Assembly: GCA_964455095.1 (NCBI GenBank)
Contig: CAYVUV010000236.1
Span: 1-12,777 of the forward strand
From: CAYVUV01 sp964455095
Lineage (GTDB): Bacteria; Desulfobacterota; Binatia; HRBIN30; CADEER01
Reading direction: 5' to 3'
DNA length: 12,777 nt
The notes under the pieces were generated by a model. The model was not told the DNA's origin. It did no database searches and worked only from the letters and a program-made list of their open reading frames with translations. Of the stretch, positions 1 to 7,064 are shown in pieces. The number at the start of each line of letters is the position of its first letter. Position 1 is the first letter of the stretch. The position numbers and the translations under genes are program-made.

Positions 1-1
1 C

Positions 2-139
2 ATCCATGGTCTCGCCTACGTCGAGCGCGGACTGCAGCATTACGAGGCGACCTACCAAACCCAGTGCATGAAGCGGCTCGAACGCAATGCCCGCAACTTC
101 GGCCTCACCCTCGTAGCGCTCGTCCCTCAGAACACATGA
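2..139 (+). CDS. C-terminal tail of an unidentified protein, possibly a transposase (5' truncated)
   Basis: An open frame runs from the left edge to TGA at 137-139 and encodes 45 residues ending LVALVPQNT. The visible tail has a Y-V-E-R-G ... H-Y-E ... R-L-E-R-N-A-R-N-F-G-L pattern, that is, an amphipathic, Arg-rich C-terminal helix. From memory, this kind of ending (glycine, then YE, then an RL/RA helix, then LV) occurs at the C-termini of several insertion-sequence transposases. That is recall only, since no catalytic motif lies in the window. The frame is the only open one reaching the left edge whose composition looks protein-like, and it stops before the repeat at 177-290. It could equally be the end of an unrelated cytoplasmic protein. 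Confidence 0.45.
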   Translation: MHGLAYVERGLQHYEATYQTQCMKRLERNARNFGLTLVALVPQNT

Positions 140-176
140 GGTTCATTGGCAGCTCGTCGAAGCACGGGGGGCGGTG

Positions 177-290
177 GTCGGGTCCCCCTCCTTTCCAAGG
201 AGGGGCTAGGGGAGGTAGCTTTTTGAATCGCTATCCAAGAACGACCTCCCCCTAACCCCCTCCTTGGTAAAGAGGGGGGAAATGCCCGAC
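177..290. repeat. G/C-rich double-hairpin inverted repeat element
   Basis: GTCGGG at 177-182 pairs with CCCGAC at 285-290. Inside these, a left arm (184-216) is nearly the reverse complement of a right arm (244-279). Each arm also folds on itself: CCCCTCC/GGAGGGG around TTCCAA on the left, and CCCCCTCC ... GGGGGG on the right. The inner ends of the arms, GGGGAGGT and ACCTCCCC, pair across a spacer of about 27 bases. The element lies in the 236-base gap between the left-edge gene tail and the YyaL-like gene. G/C hairpin repeats of this style are common between genes in many bacterial assemblies (recall). It encodes no protein and has no T-tract, so an intrinsic terminator role is uncertain. 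Confidence 0.85.
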
Positions 291-312
291 GGAGGGAACC
301 AGTAGGACCGCA

Positions 313-341
313 CCAATTGACGGGCAAAGCCAGTCGATTGG
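313..341. promoter_or_regulatory. Small inverted repeat 34 bases upstream of the YyaL-like gene
   Basis: CCAATTGAC at 313-321 and GTCGATTGG at 333-341 form a nine-base stem around an 11-base loop. The only imperfection is a T-G pair, a wobble if transcribed. The palindrome ends 34 bases before the ATG at 376, a reasonable place for an operator or a leader hairpin. No regulator or promoter elements were identified, so the regulatory role is inferred from position and symmetry alone. Confidence 0.35.
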
Positions 342-375
342 CAGTGCGCGGTTGGCGAGCTAGAGCAGCTGCGCC

Positions 376-2721
376 ATGTTCGTCACGCATCGGCACCGTG
401 CCCCGACACTCCTGATGATGGTGCTGGCCGTCGTCGCCCCGCTCGCCGGCGCGGCGCAGACACCGCCGTCGGGCCCCGCGTGGATCGCCAACCCACTGCC
501 CGGCGCCATCGCGCCATCGCCGGCATTGGTCGAGCAACTGCGCTCGGCGTGGAACGAACGTCCGCCCGACTACCGGCCGCGCACGCGCCACCTCAATGCG
601 GACGGCACACCGAAATACACCAACCGGCTGTTCGCCAGCTCGAGTCCGTACCTGCTGCAGCACGCCCACAATCCGGTCGATTGGTATCCGTGGGGCGACG
701 AGGCCTTCGCGGCTGCCAAACGCCTCGGGCGGCCGGTGCTGCTGTCGGTCGGCTACTCCACCTGCCACTGGTGCCACGTCATGGAGGAGGAGTCGTTCGA
801 GGACGAGGAGATCGCGCGCTACCTGAACGAGCACTACGTCGCCATCAAGGTCGACCGCGAGGAGCGCCCGGACGTCGACGCGATCTACATGAGCGCGGTG
901 CAGACGCTCACCGGCGGCGGCGGCTGGCCGATGACGGTGTGGCTCACGCCCGATCGCCAGCCGTTCTACGGCGGTACCTACTTCCCACCGCGCGACGGTG
1001 CGCGCGGCAGCGGCGCTGGTTTCCTGACCGTGCTGCGCAAGGTCGAGGCCGCCTATCGCGAGCAGCCCGACCGCGTCGCCGAGGCAGCCACCAGTCTGGC
1101 GGCGAAGATTCGCGCCGACCTGGCGGGTGCTCCCGCGTCGGGCGACCTGCCTGGGCCCGCCGTGCTGCACGAAGCGGCGACGCTGTACCGCCGCGGCTTC
1201 GACGAGCGCGACGGCGGCATGCGCCGCGCGCCGAAGTTTCCCAGCAATCTGCCCATCCGTTTCCTGCTCCGCTACCAGCGCCGCAGTGGCGATGCGGAAA
1301 GCCTGCGCATGGCGGTGCTGACGCTCGAGCACATGTCCGCCGGCGGCATCTGCGACCAGGTCGGCGGTGGCTTTCACCGCTACTCGACCGACGCGCAGTG
1401 GCTGGTGCCGCACTTCGAGAAGATGCTCTACGACAACGCCCTGCTGGCGCGGGCCTACCTCGAGGCGTTTCAGGTCACCGGCCGCGCCGACTTTGCCGGC
1501 GTTGCGCGCGCCATCCTGCGCTACGTCGGGCGCGACATGACGTCACCGCAGGGCGCGTTCTACTCGGCGACCGACGCCGACAGTCTGACGCCGTCGGGCA
1601 AGCGCGAGGAAGGCTACTTTTTCACCTGGACGCCGGCGGAGCTGACGGAGGCGCTCGGCGCCGAACGCGCGCGCATCGTCGCCGCCTACTACGCCGTCAC
1701 GCCCGCCGGCAACTTCGAGGGCCGCAGCATCCTGCACACGCCCCGGCCACTGGATGCGGTGGCGCGCGAGCTCGGCGTGCCGGCGAAGCGGGTGCGCGCC
1801 GTCGTCGAGGAATCGAAGGATGTGCTCTACGCCGCCCGCGCCAAGCGTCCGGCGCCGCTGCGCGACGACAAGATCCTCGCCGCGTGGAACGGGCTGATGA
1901 TCTCCGCCTACGCGCAGGCGGCCCTCGTGCTCGGCGACGAGGCCTATGCCAGCGCCGCCGCGCGCGCGGCGGATTTTGTGCTCACCGAGATGCGCCCGGA
2001 CGGGCGGCTGCGGCGCAGCCATCGCGCCGGCGCGGCGCGCCACGCGGCGTATCTCGACGACTACGCGTTCATGATTGCCGCGCTGCTCGACCTGTACGAG
2101 GCCACCGGCACACTGCGCTGGCTCGAGCAAGCGCAAGCCCTCGATGCGGTGCTGGCGGCGCATTACGAGGACCGCGCCGGCGGCTACTTCGCCACCAGCG
2201 ACGACCACGAGACGCTGCTGGCGCGCGAGAAGCCCTCCTACGACGGCGCCGAGCCGTCGGGCAACTCGGTGCAGGCGCTGAACCTGCAGCGCCTGCACGA
2301 GCTGACCGGCGATGACCGCTATCGCCAGCGCGCCGAGCGCACGCTGCGCGCCTTCGGCACCACGCTGCGCGACGCGCCCGGCGCGCTGTCCGAGATGTTG
2401 CTCGCCGTCGACTACTGGCTCGATGCGCCGAAGGAGATCGTTGTCATTACTCGCGGGGCGCGAACTGAGGCGGAGCCGCTGCTTGCCGAGCTGCGCCGCA
2501 TCTTCGTGCCCAACCGCATTCTCGTCGTCGCGACCGAAGGCCCGTCGCTCACGGCGCAGGCCGCGCTCATCCCGCTGCTCGACGGCAAGGCCGCCCGCGG
2601 CGGCAAGCCGACGGCATACGTGTGCAAGCGCCGCGTCTGCGCCCTGCCGACTTTGGATCCCGCGGTCTTCGCACGCCAGCTGCGCGAGGTGGAGGCGTTG
2701 GCGGAGTTGCCGCGGCTTTGA
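376..2721 (+). CDS. Exported thioredoxin-domain protein, YyaL/SPATA20 (DUF255) family
   Basis: The 781-residue product belongs to the DUF255/YyaL/SPATA20 family. An N-terminal thioredoxin fold precedes an (alpha/alpha) barrel resembling N-acylglucosamine 2-epimerases and other six-hairpin enzymes. The family's reaction is not established. Visible signatures are the NPVDWYPWG block, the STCHWCHVM active-site-like motif with Cys130 and Cys133, and VDREERPDVD just after it. GGGFHRYS lies near residue 331, HFEKMLYDNALLA near 346 and DDKILAAWNGLM near 497. A C-terminal Cys750/Cys755 pair precedes ALPTLD. Length matches full-length members. Residues 1-27 look like a Sec signal peptide (basic start, hydrophobic core, cleavage near AGAA|Q, no lipobox Cys). 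That suggests periplasmic location, whereas the Bacillus protein has no such signal as I recall. ATG 376 is preferred because it supplies this signal, although only a weak Shine-Dalgarno precedes it. It is followed 10 bases after its stop by a G/C hairpin repeat. Confidence 0.95.
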   Translation: MFVTHRHRAPTLLMMVLAVVAPLAGAAQTPPSGPAWIANPLPGAIAPSPALVEQLRSAWNERPPDYRPRTRHLNADGTPKYTNRLFASSSPYLLQHAHNPVDWYPWGDEAFAAAKRLGRPVLLSVGYSTCHWCHVMEEESFEDEEIARYLNEHYVAIKVDREERPDVDAIYMSAVQTLTGGGGWPMTVWLTPDRQPFYGGTYFPPRDGARGSGAGFLTVLRKVEAAYREQPDRVAEAATSLAAKIRADLAGAPASGDLPGPAVLHEAATLYRRGFDERDGGMRRAPKFPSNLPIRFLLRYQRRSGDAESLRMAVLTLEHMSAGGICDQVGGGFHRYSTDAQWLVPHFEKMLYDNALLARAYLEAFQVTGRADFAGVARAILRYVGRDMTSPQGAFYSATDADSLTPSGKREEGYFFTWTPAELTEALGAERARIVAAYYAVTPAGNFEGRSILHTPRPLDAVARELGVPAKRVRAVVEESKDVLYAARAKRPAPLRDDKILAAWNGLMISAYAQAALVLGDEAYASAAARAADFVLTEMRPDGRLRRSHRAGAARHAAYLDDYAFMIAALLDLYEATGTLRWLEQAQALDAVLAAHYEDRAGGYFATSDDHETLLAREKPSYDGAEPSGNSVQALNLQRLHELTGDDRYRQRAERTLRAFGTTLRDAPGALSEMLLAVDYWLDAPKEIVVITRGARTEAEPLLAELRRIFVPNRILVVATEGPSLTAQAALIPLLDGKAARGGKPTAYVCKRRVCALPTLDPAVFARQLREVEALAELPRL

Positions 2722-2730
2722 CATTCCGAC

Positions 2731-2770
2731 CTCCTCCCCCTCGACGGGGGAGGACCGAGGTGGGGGTGAT
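2731..2770 (+). repeat. G/C hairpin repeat, module B (first copy)
   Basis: A strong hairpin (CCTCCCCC, loop TCGAC, GGGGGAGG) begins about 10 bases after the stop of the YyaL-like gene and is followed by GAGGTGGGGGTGAT. The 40-base module recurs at 6953-6992 with 38 identical positions. The hairpin could slow or end transcription, but it lacks a T-tract. Together with module A at 2847-2887 it forms a divergent pair in which the GGGGGTGAT ends face inward. Confidence 0.85.
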
Positions 2771-2846
2771 TCAACGATCCGGTACCGCTTGTGCCCGCGC
2801 CGCGCGAGCAGGCAAGACGATTGAGCCGCTGCGCGGATGTTTCACT

Positions 2847-2887
2847 ACCCCCCATCCAAACCTTCCCCCGCAAGGGGGGAAGGCTTT
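2847..2887 (+). repeat. G/C hairpin repeat, module A (first copy)
   Basis: The module reads ACCCCCCATCC, then a hairpin (CCTTCCCCC, loop GCAA, GGGGGGAAGG), then CTTT. It recurs at 6901-6941 with 40 of 41 positions identical. Module A resembles the reverse complement of module B in layout: a run of C, a short spacer, then a hairpin. The two are therefore probably the two arms of one element type. Just downstream, 2889-2903 is a further short palindrome, GGCCCGC/GCGGGCC. Confidence 0.85.
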
Positions 2888-2908
2888 GGGCCCGCGGCGG
2901 GCCTTCAG

Positions 2909-2958
2909 ACTCTACAGGGGATCGGGATTGCCCCACCGGGCGGGCGGCGTTGTAGAGT
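2909..2958 (+). promoter_or_regulatory. Structured leader just upstream of the GH31 start codon
   Basis: ACTCTACA at 2909-2916 is the exact reverse complement of TGTAGAGT at 2951-2958, which ends five bases before the ATG at 2964. Between them GGGG (2917-2920) can pair with CCCC (2931-2934). In the mRNA this would place the region directly before the start codon in a stem, where a ribosome binding site would normally lie, and no clear Shine-Dalgarno is visible. It could be an operator palindrome or a translational control stem. Function is inferred from position only. Confidence 0.35.
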
Positions 2959-2963
2959 GCGGC

Positions 2964-5300
2964 ATGATCCGTAGACATTGGTATCGCCGCGTCCACACCG
3001 CGCTCCTGCTCGCCTTTCTCCTCCTGCCGATGCAGGCGAACGCGTCGTGCGTCGGCGACTGCAATGGAGACGCTGAAGTCAGCGTCGACGAGCTCGTCCT
3101 GGCGGTGAACATCGCGCTCGGCACGGCGAATCTCGCCAGCTGCGGTGATCTCGAGTTCACGCCCGACGGGCGCGCGATGATCGACGAGCTCGTGCGCGCG
3201 GTCGGCAGCGCGCTCGGTGAATGTCCGGCCGTGCCCGTGCAAATTGATCGATCCGACGACGCCATCGCGCTGCGCACACGCGCCATGCGGGTCGAGATCG
3301 GGCGGCCGCAGTTCCACCTCGCCGTCTACGATGCCCTGGGTGCGCTGCTCACTGCGGAGAAGGCGCAGGGCGGCTTCTTCTACGAGCGCGACGGCACGCG
3401 ACACGGCCTGGCCGCGGTGACATCCGATGCGCCGATCGATGGCGGTCTGTCGTTTGCCGTCGCCACCACCGAGGGCGGCACTGCCTCGGTCAGCGTGCGC
3501 TTTCGCAGCGACCGCACGCTCGAGGTCAGCATCGAGCCGCCGGATGCGCAGACCGCCACCGCGCTCGGCGAGCGCTGGGAGAGCCCGGCCGACGAGCTGA
3601 TCTACGGTCTCACCGAACGGCTGCGCGACTCGCCGCTGTTCTCGCCCGGTGCGGTCGACATCCCGCTCGACGACATCCGCCCCGCCGAGGTCGGCTCGCT
3701 CAATCGCCGCGGCGAGACGGTCGAGATGTTCATTCGCCCGACCTTCTCGCTCTACGCGCCGTTCTACCACAGCTCGCATGGCTACGGCGTTGCGGTCGCC
3801 GGCACGTTGCCCGGCCTGTACGACATCGCCAGCTCCGACCCGACGACGCTCAGCTTTGAGTTTGAAACCGGCACGCAACCGGAGAGCCGGCGCCTGACGT
3901 TCTTCGTCTTCGCCGGTCCCGAGCACGCCACCATCCTCGACCAGTACACGGCGCTGACCGGCCGCCCGTTCGTGCCGCCCGACTGGGCGTTCCTCAACTG
4001 GCGCTGGCGCGGTGAGCTCGCCGTCTGCGCGCCGGCCGAGCTCGACGGCACGCTGATCAACGCGCAGGTCGCCGAAGACGTGAAGATGTTCGAAGCGCAC
4101 GGGATTCCGCCCGGCGTCTATCTGTTCGACCGCCCCGTGCTGCCCGGCAACTTCGGCTTTGCGCGCTTCGAATGGGACGAGAACCGGTTGCCGAACCCGC
4201 AGGCGATGCTGACCTCGCTGCGCCAGCGCGGCTACCGCCTCGCCATGTGGAGCTCGACCTGGACATGCGGCAGCGAGGCCGGCGACAACGGCCTCGAAGC
4301 ACAAACGCTCGGCTACAACGCACCCGGTCCCGTCGGCCCGCCGAACTGCGCCGACGTCGGCGGCCGCAGCTTCATCCTCGACGTCACCAACCCCGACGCG
4401 CGCGCCTGGTGGCGCGACAAGCTGGCCGACTTCGCGCGCACCAACGACATCGTCGCCATCAAGCTCGACCGCGGCGAGGAGCACATCCCGTCGGCGACCA
4501 GTGATATCTGGGACGATGGTCGCACCGGTCGCGAAGTCCACAACGACTACGTCGTGCTGCAGACGCGCCTGCACCGCGATGCGCTCGCGGCCGCGCATCC
4601 GGACGGCGAGTTTACGGTTCTGACGCGCTCGGGCTACACCGGATCACAGCGCGACGGCATCGTCTGGGGCGGTGACATCCCGGGCAGCGAGTCGTTCGGC
4701 ATCGGCCCCGGCACCGACCTCGGCCTGCGCAGCGCCATCATCAGCCAGCAGCGCGCGGCGTTCATGGGCTTTCCCATCTGGGGCTCGGACACCGGCGGCT
4801 ACTACCAGTTCAAGGACCGCGAGGTGTTCGCGCGCTGGATCGAGTTCAGCGCCTTCTCCGGCGTCATGGAGATCGGCGGCGTCGGCGCGCACGCGCCGTG
4901 GGACATGCCGACCGAGCCGCGCGTTGACGAGGAGCTGATCGCCATCTACGCCCGCTACACGCGCCTGCGCGAACGACTGCTGCCGTACATCGTGGCCGCC
5001 GCGAGCGAAGCTGCGCGCGGCCTGCCGCTGGTGCGGCCGCTGCCGTTCTTCGACCGCACCGACCCCGCGCTCCTCGACCGCTGGGATCAGTATCTATTCG
5101 GCCCCGACCTGCTCGTCGCCCCGGTGTGGAGCGTCGGCCAGCGCGCACGCGAGATCTACTTCCCGCGCGGCGCCTGGCGCAGCCTGTGGGACGAGTCGCA
5201 GCGCTACGACGGCCCCGCGACCGTCACCGTCGACGTGCCGCTCGACACCATCCCGGTTTTCATCCGCGGCGACGCGCCGTCACCGCTTCCGCCGAAGTAG
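2964..5300 (+). CDS. Secreted glycoside hydrolase family 31 with N-terminal EF-hand/dockerin-like segment
   Basis: The 778-residue product is a predicted extracytoplasmic alpha-glycosidase-type enzyme. ATG 2964 is chosen over upstream in-frame starts because it begins a clear signal peptide (MIRRHWYRR, then a Leu-rich core, cleavage near ANA|S), and the upstream frame runs through repeats and the previous gene. Residues 29-43 form an EF-hand loop (D32, N34, D36, E43) bracketed by Cys29 and Cys33. A degenerate second copy (T-P-D-G-R-A ... D-E-L) follows, as in type I dockerins. A beta-rich region leads to the barrel, which starts near PPDW (W341). By family alignment, Asp502 in KLDRGEE is the probable nucleophile and Asp571 in WGGD the probable acid/base. 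WGSDTGG (606-612) and DLLVAPVW near 715 are further GH31 blocks. Substrate cannot be told: GH31 includes alpha-glucosidases, xylosidases and sulfoquinovosidases. It converges with the heme lipoprotein gene. Confidence 0.93.
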   Translation: MIRRHWYRRVHTALLLAFLLLPMQANASCVGDCNGDAEVSVDELVLAVNIALGTANLASCGDLEFTPDGRAMIDELVRAVGSALGECPAVPVQIDRSDDAIALRTRAMRVEIGRPQFHLAVYDALGALLTAEKAQGGFFYERDGTRHGLAAVTSDAPIDGGLSFAVATTEGGTASVSVRFRSDRTLEVSIEPPDAQTATALGERWESPADELIYGLTERLRDSPLFSPGAVDIPLDDIRPAEVGSLNRRGETVEMFIRPTFSLYAPFYHSSHGYGVAVAGTLPGLYDIASSDPTTLSFEFETGTQPESRRLTFFVFAGPEHATILDQYTALTGRPFVPPDWAFLNWRWRGELAVCAPAELDGTLINAQVAEDVKMFEAHGIPPGVYLFDRPVLPGNFGFARFEWDENRLPNPQAMLTSLRQRGYRLAMWSSTWTCGSEAGDNGLEAQTLGYNAPGPVGPPNCADVGGRSFILDVTNPDARAWWRDKLADFARTNDIVAIKLDRGEEHIPSATSDIWDDGRTGREVHNDYVVLQTRLHRDALAAAHPDGEFTVLTRSGYTGSQRDGIVWGGDIPGSESFGIGPGTDLGLRSAIISQQRAAFMGFPIWGSDTGGYYQFKDREVFARWIEFSAFSGVMEIGGVGAHAPWDMPTEPRVDEELIAIYARYTRLRERLLPYIVAAASEAARGLPLVRPLPFFDRTDPALLDRWDQYLFGPDLLVAPVWSVGQRAREIYFPRGAWRSLWDESQRYDGPATVTVDVPLDTIPVFIRGDAPSPLPPK

Positions 5301-5332
5301 TCGGCCGTGGGCTGAACGTCGGAAAATTTCAC

Positions 5333-5359
5333 CACGAAGAGCACGAAGGTCACGAAGCA
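5333..5359 (+). repeat. Three tandem CACGAAGnn nine-base repeats
   Basis: CACGAAGAG, CACGAAGGT and CACGAAGCA follow one another without a gap in the 71-base space between the convergent GH31 and heme-lipoprotein genes. The same word, slightly altered, builds the inverted repeat at 8912-9035. Similar CACGAAG strings are scattered between genes in many environmental assemblies (recall). The repeat does not look like a terminator. Confidence 0.75.
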
Positions 5360-5371
5360 AGCCTGTCCAGC

Positions 5372-6667
5372 TCAATGCGCCCGGGTGATCGACCACAGGA
5401 AGTCGAGCTTCAGGCTTTCGGCGAAGGCGGGGTCGCTCGGCGAGACGAAGCCGTTGGCGACGTAGTCGGTGCTGAAGTTCGGCCACGCCGCCATCTGGTG
5501 GCAGGTCATGCAGTTGGAGTGCGTGCCGTCGAGACCGACGAGCCCGGTCTCGAGGTACGGGTTGAAGCAGACGATCGGTGTGCCGCTTTCGCTGCCCGGC
5601 GGGTCGACCATGCTGTAGGCGGCGCACATCTCGTAGTTCCGCCACACACCTTCAACGCGAGCGGTGCGGTAGTCGCCACCGGGCGCGCGGTCGGGTGTCG
5701 GCGACCACCAGAACGTCTGCCAGGTCCAGCGCGGCAGCTCTTTGGACGTCACGTGCATGGCGACGAGCAGCGCGTAGTCGCCCTCTGAGGGCGTGGCGCC
5801 GAAGAAGAAAGTCGAGAAGTCCTTGGCTTCCTCGGCGCTGAGGCGGAAGTGGTAGAAATCATCGAGCGAGACGACCGGAGCCGGATAGTCGGCGACGTCG
5901 TTGCACGCGGTGACGTACGGCGAGCTCGGTGCCGGCGTGCCCGGCGGGGCGATCGCGACGCACTGGCGCCAGGTGTCGGGGGTCGGGTTCGCCTGGTTCG
6001 AGGTGGTGGTGCTGGAGACGCCGTCCCAGTACGGCATCGCCGAGACGCCCGACGCCTTGATCACCCAGAAGACGGGCTTGAGCGCGATCGCGGGCGGGGG
6101 AAAGTCGAGAATCGTCCGCGCCGCGATCGGTGTGGAGGGCGTGAAAGCATCGTTCAAGTCGGTCAGGGTCTGCGCGACGTTGTACTGCCGCTCGCAGACG
6201 TGATCGACGACCTCCTGGTTGAAGCGGTCGAACGACGCGACGACCTCCGGCGCGGGACGGTCATCACCGCCTTGCGCCCGGCGCGCGTCGGCGTGCTGCG
6301 CCGGCGACTCGAAGTCGCGCGGCAGCGTGTTCAGGCCGTCGTCGATGCAAGCTACGGCCGGATCGCCGTAGAGCTCGTCGGCTGAGTACCACGTTTCCCA
6401 GATCGGCAACTCGGCGTCTTGAAAGCGCTCGCCCGACGGCGCGGTGATCGACGCCCAGAGTTCCCAGGCGTGCTCGCGGATGGCGCGCTGGTCGCCGCGC
6501 TCGACGGCAGCGTTGAGCTCGAAGGGGTCGGCCGGCATGCCGAAACCGGCCGCGGCCGGGTGGTACGCAACCTCGGTCACTTTGTTGTCGGATGAGCTCG
6601 AGTCTCCGCCGCAGCCGGTCAGCAGCAGTGCGGCGCCGGCCAGCGCAATCCATCTGGGCTTATGCAT
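5372..6667 (-). CDS. Lipoprotein with a single c-type heme-binding motif, function unknown
   Basis: The 431-residue product starts with a lipoprotein signal ending in the lipobox L-T-G-C (Cys19). A Gly-Gly-Asp-Ser-rich linker follows, so it is probably anchored in the outer or inner membrane facing the periplasm. Near the C-terminus, residues 386-390 are C-M-T-C-H, a standard CxxCH covalent heme site, giving one heme per chain. Six other cysteines (in ACIDD, VCERQ, QCVAI, TACND, MCAAY and IVCFN) could form disulfides, which fits a periplasmic protein. A Trp-rich stretch (WTWQTFWW) lies at about two thirds of the length. I do not recognise the roughly 360-residue region before the heme. The heme site suggests electron transfer or redox sensing, but an enzyme is possible. 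AGGAA five bases before the ATG (minus strand) supports the start. The gene diverges from the GTPase pair across a 397-base gap. Confidence 0.85.
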   Translation of the reverse strand: MHKPRWIALAGAALLLTGCGGDSSSSDNKVTEVAYHPAAAGFGMPADPFELNAAVERGDQRAIREHAWELWASITAPSGERFQDAELPIWETWYSADELYGDPAVACIDDGLNTLPRDFESPAQHADARRAQGGDDRPAPEVVASFDRFNQEVVDHVCERQYNVAQTLTDLNDAFTPSTPIAARTILDFPPPAIALKPVFWVIKASGVSAMPYWDGVSSTTTSNQANPTPDTWRQCVAIAPPGTPAPSSPYVTACNDVADYPAPVVSLDDFYHFRLSAEEAKDFSTFFFGATPSEGDYALLVAMHVTSKELPRWTWQTFWWSPTPDRAPGGDYRTARVEGVWRNYEMCAAYSMVDPPGSESGTPIVCFNPYLETGLVGLDGTHSNCMTCHQMAAWPNFSTDYVANGFVSPSDPAFAESLKLDFLWSITRAH

Positions 6668-6850
6668 GAGTGTTCCTTTCCTTGCGCGTCCCGATGAATG
6701 TCAGGCGCGTACAACCGTGGCGGGCAGCGCATGCGCAACGCTTGTGCCAGGGACGCTTCGGCCCCCGGGGCGCGTCACCTGAGCCCGCGCGCAGGCAAGA
6801 CGGTACCGCTATCGCTCCGCTCGTCACCGGGAGGGCGGAGCCGGAAGGTT

Positions 6851-6875
6851 GCACGCGAAGACACGAGGGTGCGAG
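6851..6875 (+). repeat. Possible degenerate CACGAAG-type repeat
   Basis: The stretch reads CGCGAAGAC, ACGAGGGTG, CGAG. These are approximate nine-base units resembling those at 5333-5359 and 8912-8949. It is short and imperfect, so this may be chance in GC-rich DNA. Confidence 0.35.
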
Positions 6876-6892
6876 TGGTGCGCTTCGCGGTG

Positions 6893-6997
6893 ATTGGATC
6901 ACCCCCCATCCAAACCTTCCTCCGCAAGGGGGGAAGGCTTTCTGAATCCGGGCTCCTCCCCCTCGACGGGGGAGGATTGAGGTGGGGGTGATCCGAT
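6893..6997. repeat. Double-hairpin inverted repeat element, modules A then B
   Basis: GGATCACCCCC at 6896-6906 is the exact reverse complement of GGGGGTGATCC at 6984-6994, and the match continues imperfectly for three bases outward on each side. Inside lie module A (6901-6941, hairpin CCTTCCTCC/GGGGGGAAGG around GCAA) and module B (6953-6992, hairpin CCTCCCCC/GGGGGAGG). Both recur, in the opposite order, at 2731-2887. The whole looks like a compact element of about 105 bases with terminal inverted repeats and a hairpin in each arm. It lies about 70 bases upstream of the first GTPase gene and contains no gene. Confidence 0.85.
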
Positions 6998-7064
6998 GCC
7001 GTTTCGACTGCTTTGTACCTCCATGTTGAAGTTTCGCTGCCGTCAGGCTTAATCCGAAGCACGC

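Larger units (their letters stand above)
6668..7064. other. Divergent intergenic region (397 bases) with repeats and presumed promoters
   Basis: This gap separates the minus-strand heme lipoprotein from the plus-strand GTPase pair, so promoters for both should lie here, but no convincing -35/-10 pair was found. It contains a short hairpin (GCTCCGC at 6814-6820 with GCGGAGC at 6835-6841), words shared with the 2722-2963 gap (GCAGGCAAGACG at 6791-6802, GGTACCGCT at 6802-6810), a possible CACGAAG-type remnant (6851-6875) and the double-hairpin element at 6893-6997. The palindrome GCGCATGCGC lies at 6727-6736. The open frames across it are low-complexity and unlikely to be genes. Confidence 0.7.

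Noticed and set aside
127..1413. Long minus-strand open frame (428 codons) opposite the YyaL-like gene
   Set aside because: It is Arg/Ala/His-rich with no recognisable domain, and it runs through the repeat at 177-290. It is a mirror of the high-GC coding strand.
2731..2760. G/C hairpin after the YyaL-like gene as an intrinsic terminator
   Set aside because: There is no T-tract after the stem, and the same module sits upstream of a gene at 6953-6992, so it belongs to a dispersed repeat.
2622..2963. Upstream in-frame extension of the GH31 gene
   Set aside because: It overlaps the end of the previous gene and translates the hairpin repeats. The ATG at 2964 gives a proper signal peptide.
2412..4598. 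Very long minus-strand open frame (728 codons) across two genes and the repeat gap
   Set aside because: The composition is typical of antisense frames in GC-rich genes, it passes through hairpin repeats, and the opposite strand encodes clear DUF255 and GH31 proteins.
7026..7053. TTGAAG ... CTTAAT with 16-base spacing upstream of the first GTPase as a sigma-70 promoter
   Set aside because: Only four of six bases match in each box, and the transcript would start almost at the ATG. It is not distinguishable from chance.
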